Shown: positions 42,953-47,278 of the stretch, in pieces | How the letters are laid out: each line of letters opens with the position of its first letter | How positions within the stretch are numbered: the stretch's first letter is position 1 | Origin: Desulfofustis sp. | GTDB lineage: Bacteria; Desulfobacterota; Desulfobulbia; Desulfobulbales; Desulfocapsaceae | Length of the DNA stretch: 47,278 nucleotides | Assembly: GCA_022340565.1 (NCBI GenBank) | Contig: JAJDNR010000027.1 | Coordinates: 1 to 47,278, forward strand | Direction: 5' to 3' | The notes under the pieces: model-generated | Databases searched by the model: none | What the model was told of the DNA's origin: nothing | The model's input: only the letters and a program-made list of their open reading frames with translations | Position numbers and translations under genes: made by a program

Positions 42953-43842
42953 GTTATTTTTTTCAACTGGTAGTCAGCGGGATTGTCGTCGGATCAATAT
43001 ACGCACTCTCCGCCCTCGGTTTCGTGCTGATATACAAGTCCAGCCGGGTTTTGAATATCGCCCATGGACAGATCATCGCTGCCGGGGCCTTTATTACCTA
43101 CGCGCTGACCGTCTGGATGGGGATTCCCATCTACCTCTCCTTCGCCATGAGCATGGTCATAACATTTTTCCTGGCGATGAGTGTGGAGAGAATTTTCCTG
43201 CGCCGCCTGATCGGCGAGCCGATCATTTCAGTCATCATGGTTACCATCGGCTTGATGTCGATCCTGGACGGGCTGATCTACCTCACCCCGTTCGGCACTG
43301 AGAACTTCTCGTTTCCACCCTATCTGCCGACCACCCCCATCACCGTAGGCGGTGTTTCCATCTCATGGACCCAACTGGTTGGGGTAATCATCACCTTTAC
43401 CATGATTGCCGGCTTTTCCTGGTTTTTCAAGAAATCGACCATTGGCATTTCCATGCGAGCCGTATCCGATGACCAGATGGCGTCAATGGCAATCGGCATT
43501 TCCGTCCCCAAGGTCTTTGGCCTGGCCTGGGCGATGGCCGGTCTGAGCGCTGCGGCGGCCGGGGGGATCATCGGCAATATCACGGGGTTGAATTTCGATA
43601 CGCTGCACGCCTTTGGCATTGTCGTCTTCCCGGTGGTTATCCTGGGAGGACTCGACTCTATTCAGGGGGCCGTGGTGGGGGGTATCATCATGGGACTTAT
43701 TCAACAATTTGCCAGTGGCTACCTGGATGGCAACTGGGGATTAAACGGCACCGGAGAGGTAATGCCCTACATCATCCTGCTTGTCATCCTGCTTTTCAAG
43801 CCGCACGGCCTTTTTGGAATTCACGAGATAGAACGGGTATAA
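42949..43842 (+). CDS. livH: Branched-chain-type ABC permease (LivH-like)
   Basis: 297 aa, about eight hydrophobic helices. Conserved LivH blocks are SIYALSALGFVLIYKSSRVLNIAHG at the N-terminus (residues 17-41), MRAVSDDQMASMAIGI (EAA-like loop contacting the ATPases), and FPVVILGGLDSIQGAVVGG. It forms one half of the inner-membrane channel. The ATG overlaps the acyl-CoA synthetase stop. Confidence 0.93.
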   Translation: MSYFFQLVVSGIVVGSIYALSALGFVLIYKSSRVLNIAHGQIIAAGAFITYALTVWMGIPIYLSFAMSMVITFFLAMSVERIFLRRLIGEPIISVIMVTIGLMSILDGLIYLTPFGTENFSFPPYLPTTPITVGGVSISWTQLVGVIITFTMIAGFSWFFKKSTIGISMRAVSDDQMASMAIGISVPKVFGLAWAMAGLSAAAAGGIIGNITGLNFDTLHAFGIVVFPVVILGGLDSIQGAVVGGIIMGLIQQFASGYLDGNWGLNGTGEVMPYIILLVILLFKPHGLFGIHEIERV

Positions 43843-43845
43843 GCA

Positions 43846-44940
43846 ATGTCATCGAACCGCTGGCTGGCGACAGGAAACTATTTCACCTCCTACAAGGAAG
43901 AGCAGAGGATCTTTACCACCTCCCTGGACAGGAGCGTGATGGGCGTTTTCCTCTGTGTCCTTTTTTCCTGGCCCCTCTTCTTCAGCATCGGCAACAAGTA
44001 TATGCTTGTTGTCGACAATATCCTGGTGGCGGTTATTGCGGTTATCGGACTGAATCTGGTTACCGGTTTTGCCGGGTTGATCTCGATAGGACATGCAGCT
44101 TTTGTCGGAATCGGGGCATACACCGTAGCATCATTTTGCAGAGTTCTCGGGGACAGCCACCCCCTCATAACTCACGGCTGGCCGCCGATGATCGTTGCTG
44201 CCGGCTGTATGGGAGCGCTGTTCGGCGCTGTTGTCGGTCTGCCCGCACTGCGCCTGAAACATCTGTATCTCGCCATAGCCACACTGTCCTTCCAAATGAT
44301 CTTTCAATGGACCATCAACTTCATGGACTTTTTCGATCAGGGCCAGACCATAAGCGTCGGAAGGGTTTTCTGGGTCACCGGCGAAGTGGCACGGAATGAG
44401 CACTATCTGTTCTGGTATTACGTTATCCTCACCGTGATTGTCATTCTCGGCTTCGGGGTCAGGAACCTGCTCCGGACCCGCTACGGCAGATGCCTGGTCG
44501 CCGTGCGGGACAATGATAGAGCGGCCGATGCCATGGGCATGCACCCCGGCCTTGTTAAAGTCTACGCTTTCGGCCTTGCCGGTTTTTGTGCCGGGGTGGC
44601 GGGGGCTCTGCACGCCTACCTGTATCGCGGGGTCGGCATCGACTCCTTCACCCTGTATCACTCGATCAACTATCTCGCCATGGCCATTGTAGGCGGGCTC
44701 GGCACGCTGCAGGGGGCATTTTGGGGGCCGCTGGCGATACGGGTGCTGGATCTCCAGGTCGAGCGTCTTTCTGAGTGGGCCGGAAGCCATGTGACTGCGG
44801 CAACAAACCTGACGACCGCCCTCAGACCCTTGAGTTTCGGTCTGGTCATTGTTCTTTTTCTGATGTTTGAGCCTCGCGGCATAGCCAATTGGTGGCGGAT
44901 TTTCAAATCTTACGTAAAACTTTGGCCATTCAGGTACTGA
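43846..44940 (+). CDS. livM: Branched-chain-type ABC permease (LivM-like)
   Basis: 364 aa, about ten helices. LivM hallmarks are GLNLVTGFAGLISIGHAAFVGIGAY, LPALRLKHLYLAIATLSFQMI, the cytoplasmic RYGRCLVAVRDNDRAADAMG loop and MAIVGGLGTLQGAFWGP. It pairs with LivH, starting 3 bp after it. About 60 extra N-terminal residues before the first helix pair are longer than in E. coli-like short forms. Confidence 0.93.
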   Translation: MSSNRWLATGNYFTSYKEEQRIFTTSLDRSVMGVFLCVLFSWPLFFSIGNKYMLVVDNILVAVIAVIGLNLVTGFAGLISIGHAAFVGIGAYTVASFCRVLGDSHPLITHGWPPMIVAAGCMGALFGAVVGLPALRLKHLYLAIATLSFQMIFQWTINFMDFFDQGQTISVGRVFWVTGEVARNEHYLFWYYVILTVIVILGFGVRNLLRTRYGRCLVAVRDNDRAADAMGMHPGLVKVYAFGLAGFCAGVAGALHAYLYRGVGIDSFTLYHSINYLAMAIVGGLGTLQGAFWGPLAIRVLDLQVERLSEWAGSHVTAATNLTTALRPLSFGLVIVLFLMFEPRGIANWWRIFKSYVKLWPFRY

Positions 44941-45239
44941 GTGGAAACGAACGTAAAAACACTCATTCAGCAGAGGGCATATGGCTGCTCTTTGGGAAGA
45001 TTTAAGGCTGGCTTGAAACCGATGCAGGCACTCGACCCGGTGTGCCTGGTTTCTGCACAACAGTTCTCTGAGGAGACCGGTACAGTCCGCAATCAACAGC
45101 TGATTACCATCTCCTTATCATCTTTCACCACGGTTGGCCTTGAGCCACCCAACCACGGAGGGCAAAGCACATAACCATCTTCAAAGCAAGCGTATCCAGG
45201 TACCGAACGCGCGGCGCAATCTAACCCACAGGAGGAGAT
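44941..45239. other. Intergenic gap inside the Liv operon
   Basis: 299 bp between livM and the binding-protein gene. A 77-codon frame starting at the livM stop is unsupported. No strong hairpin or promoter was found by eye. The gap is long for an operon, so the binding protein may have its own promoter. Confidence 0.4.
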
Positions 45240-46466
45240 ATGAAAAAGGACAACGTTACCACGTGGACATTTCTGCTGGCAGCTCTCTGCTTGTTAACCC
45301 TTCCTGCCCAGGCTCTTGCCGGAGAGGTGTACAAGATAGGTCTGTCCCTGGCGATCACCGGCCCCACCTCGGATGCCGGAAACCCATATGCAAAGGGGGT
45401 GGAAGATTATTTCAAATATGTCAATGACACGAAAATGCTGGGAGACGACACGATCGACTGCATGATCAGGGACGATCAGTACAAGAACGATGTGACCAAG
45501 AGAAATTTCGAAGATTTCCTTGATCAGGGGATCGTCTTCTACCTCAACTATTCAACCGGCAGCACCCTGGCTTTGAAAAAGGATTTCGAAGAGGAGCGGA
45601 TGCCGGTTCTCCCCGCCTCTTTTCATGCGGGCAATCTTGTTGACTCACACTATATTTTCCTGCCGATTGCTTCCTATTCGGCGCAGATGATCGGTCTCAC
45701 AGAGTATGTCGTAAAACATAATAAAGGCGGAAAACCAAAGGTTGCGATGTTCATTCACCCTTCGGCATTCGGCAGGGGCCCGGTTGAAGATGTTCAGAAA
45801 GCAGTTGCCGCAGGGCTTGACGTGGAAATCGTCGAGGTCGTCGAGCACGGTAAAGATCTCGATAACACGGCCATGCTCAAACGCTTGAGCGAAAAGGGCG
45901 TCCAGTATGTTCTCTGCCATACTGTCCAGTCACCGGTTGCAACCATGTTGAAAGATGCCAGCAGCCTGGGGCTCGTCGCAACATCATTTGGCGAAGAAGG
46001 CAAAATTACCTTTTTGGGCGCGCATTACACCGGAGGCAACGACCTGGTGGCTCTGGCGGGTGATTCAGCTGAAAATTTCTACTGGACGACCTCCTACATA
46101 GTCACCAGTGAGCCCGGCGAGGGAACAGATATGCAACTGGCCCTTGCCCAAAGGTATAACCGCGATGAGAAGGCTGCAAATTCGCATAATTACGCAAACG
46201 GCATGATGGTTGCGCAGGTTGTAACGGAGATCATAAAAAGAGCCAAGTCCAAAGGCAAGGAGATCAACAAGGAAACGCTGTATGAAGAACTTCTGGACAT
46301 GAACGGGGCCAATGCCTTTTCTCCGAAAACGACTGTGGGCGATGTGACCTTTTCAGAATCAGACCACCAGGGAGTCGACACCCTGCAGCTCTATGTCGTC
46401 AAAAACGGAACATTTGCATCAGAGGGAAGCCCGTTCACTCCCGAATATACAAGCAAGATACAATGA
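45240..46466 (+). CDS. Periplasmic substrate-binding protein of the Liv-type ABC importer
   Basis: 408 aa. Signal peptide (TFLLAALCLLTLPAQALA, cleavage before GEVYKIG). The mature part is a type I periplasmic binding protein (LivK/Peripla_BP_6): KIGLSLAITGPTSDAGNPYAKG, DDQYKNDVTKRNFEDFLDQG, and a C-terminal ANGMMVAQVVTEIIKRA. AGGAGGA precedes the ATG. It delivers the solute to LivHM; with a CoA ligase in the operon, that solute may be an organic or aromatic acid rather than an amino acid. A hairpin after it probably limits read-through to livF, keeping the binding protein in excess. Confidence 0.92.
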   Translation: MKKDNVTTWTFLLAALCLLTLPAQALAGEVYKIGLSLAITGPTSDAGNPYAKGVEDYFKYVNDTKMLGDDTIDCMIRDDQYKNDVTKRNFEDFLDQGIVFYLNYSTGSTLALKKDFEEERMPVLPASFHAGNLVDSHYIFLPIASYSAQMIGLTEYVVKHNKGGKPKVAMFIHPSAFGRGPVEDVQKAVAAGLDVEIVEVVEHGKDLDNTAMLKRLSEKGVQYVLCHTVQSPVATMLKDASSLGLVATSFGEEGKITFLGAHYTGGNDLVALAGDSAENFYWTTSYIVTSEPGEGTDMQLALAQRYNRDEKAANSHNYANGMMVAQVVTEIIKRAKSKGKEINKETLYEELLDMNGANAFSPKTTVGDVTFSESDHQGVDTLQLYVVKNGTFASEGSPFTPEYTSKIQ

Positions 46467-46512
46467 TCAGCATCGGCTGAGAGGGCTATTCCCCGTAACC
46501 TCCGGTAACGAT

Positions 46513-46551
46513 CCTTCTGTGCTCTGTCTCCGCGGACACGAGCACAGAAGG
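46513..46551 (+). terminator. Strong stem-loop between binding protein and livF
   Basis: CCTTCTGTGCTC (46513-46524) pairs exactly with GAGCACAGAAGG (46540-46551), and TGTC/GACA can extend the stem inside. It is followed by GAAAACG rather than T's, so it is more likely an RNA-stabilising or attenuating structure than a complete terminator. Confidence 0.65.
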
Positions 46552-46640
46552 AAAACGCTCAGGGTGCCTGACCCGGGGCAGGACCGTCAGGTCTGGCTGG
46601 GTAGCCCCATCACCCGGCTGGCTGTCTCCAACTCCACGCT

Positions 46641-47278
46641 ATGACAATGGATAACGCCAAAAAACTGCTCGAAGTAAACAATATTGAGGTCGTTTACAAC
46701 GACATAGTACAGGTATTGCGCGGTGTCAGCCTGGATGTTCCCGACGGCAGTATTGTGGCCCTGCTGGGAACCAACGGAGCCGGAAAAACCACAACCCTCA
46801 GGGCAATAAGTGGATTACTGAAACCCGAAAACGGGTTTATCCGTGAAGGCTTTGTTAAGTTCAAAGGCGAGGATATTACCAACCGGCTCGGTTCCCATGT
46901 GGTGAAGTTGGGAGCAGCCATGGTTCCGGAAGGACGGCGGGTTTTCAAGCACCTCACGGTAGACGAAAATATCCGGGTTGGCTCCATAACCAGAAGAGAC
47001 GGACCACAGAGCATAAGAGATGATCACGCTCTGATGTATAAACACTTCCCGAGATTATCCAATATCACTCATCGCATGGCGGGCTACTGCTCCGGTGGTG
47101 AGCAGCAGATGATCGCCATTGCCAGGGCATTGATGGCGGCTCCGAAAATGCTCATGCTCGACGAACCATCTCTTGGCCTGGCGCCACTGCTCGTTAAAGA
47201 GATATTTGCAAATATTCAAACGATCAACAGGGACATGAGCACCACCATCCTGGTTGTCGAGCAGAACGCCAAAATAGC
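46641..47278 (+). CDS. livF: Branched-chain-type ABC transporter ATP-binding protein (LivF-like), 3' end cut by the window
   Basis: First 212 codons of the second ATPase, open to the window end. Walker A LLGTNGAGKTT at about 41-51, VPEGRRVFKHLTVDENI (LivF-typical), signature YCSGGEQQMIAIARAL, Walker B MLMLDEPSLGL, then LVVEQNAK as the H-loop region approaches. It completes the Liv set. ATG 46641 (or 46647) has no strong SD, which suggests modest translation relative to the binding protein. Confidence 0.9.
   Translation, partial: MTMDNAKKLLEVNNIEVVYNDIVQVLRGVSLDVPDGSIVALLGTNGAGKTTTLRAISGLLKPENGFIREGFVKFKGEDITNRLGSHVVKLGAAMVPEGRRVFKHLTVDENIRVGSITRRDGPQSIRDDHALMYKHFPRLSNITHRMAGYCSGGEQQMIAIARALMAAPKMLMLDEPSLGLAPLLVKEIFANIQTINRDMSTTILVVEQNAKI

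Noticed and set aside
44941-45174. A 77-codon frame starting at the livM stop
   Set aside because: GTG start without SD and mixed composition without domain or membrane segment.
1-47278. CRISPR array, tRNA, rRNA or insertion sequence
   Set aside because: No spaced direct repeats, cloverleaf signatures, rRNA-like blocks or transposase-coding frames were seen on reading both strands.

Overview
The window looks like a chromosomal segment of a GC-rich, anaerobic, metabolically versatile bacterium, most probably a Desulfobacterota (deltaproteobacterial) lineage. This placement is an inference from gene families: a GAF-PAS-LuxR one-component regulator, a CoA-transferase/GNAT fusion, an Mbh-like Mrp antiporter, rubredoxin, a corrinoid methyltransferase fusion, and a Liv transporter carrying its own CoA ligase. 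No rRNA, tRNA, CRISPR array or transposase gene was found.

Region 1 (1-16.8 kb) is carbohydrate-acid catabolism mixed with signalling. It holds a Gfo/Idh/MocA oxidoreductase with a DeoR regulator, a GGDEF-EAL protein, rubredoxin, a class III nucleotide cyclase with TPRs, a mandelate-racemase-family sugar-acid dehydratase divergent from a KDPG-type aldolase, and a 663-aa UroD methyltransferase-corrinoid fusion. Hydroxypyruvate isomerase and tartronate semialdehyde reductase follow, divergent from a FadR-type GntR regulator, then a PAS-GGDEF protein and a glutathione S-transferase. Dehydratase, aldolase, Hyi and GarR together suggest hexarate (or related sugar acid) to pyruvate plus tartronate semialdehyde to glycerate. 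The corrinoid fusion raises the possibility that a methylated sugar acid is used.

Region 2 (17.3-26.5 kb) is a CBS-domain protein and an 11-gene Mrp-type cation/proton antiporter operon in archaeal Mbh-like order: E, F, G, MbhD-like, MbhE/MrpB fusion, C, then three MrpD/NuoN-like subunits with two small membrane proteins between the second and third. It ends in a stand-alone cyclic-nucleotide-binding-fold protein.

Region 3 (26.6-30.1 kb) holds small or orphan genes: a GspC-like protein without other secretion genes, a remnant of a 17 kDa surface-antigen domain, a periplasmic helical protein, a small protein joining an RNA-polymerase alpha-CTD-like domain to an HTH, an exported YHS protein and a one-helix membrane protein.

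Region 4 (30.5-38.1 kb) is acyl-CoA metabolism: two thiolase-fold proteins lacking the classic catalytic residues (the second fused to two zinc-less DUF35 OB-fold domains), an isovaleryl-CoA-dehydrogenase-like enzyme, an XRE-cupin regulator and a CoA-transferase/GNAT fusion. A 23-bp element matching at 20 of 23 positions occurs at the promoters of both the thiolase operon and the XRE-cupin gene, so the two look co-regulated.

Region 5 (38.3 kb to the end) is a GAF-PAS-LuxR regulator and a Liv-type ABC operon (livG, acyl-CoA synthetase, livH, livM, substrate-binding protein, livF cut by the window end). It probably imports an organic acid that is CoA-activated on entry and passed to region 4 type enzymes.
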